Shown here piece by piece: positions 37,011 to 37,084 of a stretch of DNA of 37,084 nucleotides. The DNA comes from Gammaproteobacteria bacterium (lineage in GTDB: Bacteria > Pseudomonadota > Gammaproteobacteria > Pseudomonadales > Azotimanducaceae). Within the stretch, counting starts at the first letter, position 1. Every line of letters starts with the position of its first letter. A model generated the notes under the pieces. That model saw nothing but the letters and a program-made list of their open reading frames with translations. It made no database searches and was not told the DNA's origin. The DNA lies in the NCBI GenBank assembly GCA_030123805.1, contig JASJXV010000016.1, forward strand, positions 1 through 37,084, in the 5' to 3' direction. The position numbers and the translations under genes are program-made.

Positions 37011-37084
37011 ATCGAGTCAGTACACCGGCGTCAAGTATTGGTGTTTCATCGGGTGGCTGAAAGGGCATCAGGCAACAAATATCT

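Overview
The window looks like a chromosomal segment of a marine-type gammaproteobacterium of moderate GC content. The main evidence is gene order: gatB-gatA-gatC, mreB-mreC-mreD-maf-rng-yhdP-nit2, darP-mgtE-npr-rapZ-ptsN-hpf-rpoN-lptB-lptA-lptC-yrbG and ibaG-murA-hisD together follow the long conserved block known from Pseudomonas and, in parts, E. coli. I cannot name the genus from the sequence alone.

Left part (1-11500, accessory): a TPP riboswitch precedes a TonB-dependent receptor, probably for thiamine or a thiamine precursor. Next come a CoA-transferase-family protein that lacks the usual catalytic glutamate, RecQ helicase, a VUT/YhhQ-type queuosine-precursor transporter, a short remnant of an acyl-CoA synthetase, an SDR oxidoreductase, a Tat-exported M15-like D,D-peptidase, an unusual helix-hairpin-helix/multi-pass membrane protein, and a DUF1499 membrane protein.

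Middle part (11504-24800): the minus-strand gatCAB operon (tRNA-dependent amidotransferase) diverges from the plus-strand cell-shape operon mreBCD, which continues through maf, rng (RNase G), yhdP (AsmA-like outer-membrane lipid transport) and a nitrilase-family amidase.

Right part (24837-37010): a long minus-strand run carries LPS export (lptC, lptA, lptB), sigma-54 (rpoN), ribosome hibernation (hpf) and the nitrogen PTS (ptsN, npr) with rapZ, then mgtE and darP. A Ca2+/Na+ exchanger (yrbG) heads this run. After a 413-bp divergent gap, ibaG, murA and hisD run on the plus strand. Several genes usually found inside this block (tldD/pmbA, kdsC/kdsD, mla genes, hisG) are absent here.

The most unusual content is non-coding. 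A family of GC-rich modular hairpin repeats occurs as a perfect 80-bp tandem between mreD and maf, as a related unit abutting the rpoN start, and as a shared 14-nt hairpin module inside a 251-bp inverted-repeat-bounded element after recQ. Two other small elements share the termini TTCCTGTCC / GGACAAGAA, and a recurring AGAGGC-N6-GCCTCT hairpin lies between convergent genes. No rRNA, tRNA, CRISPR array or full insertion sequence was seen.
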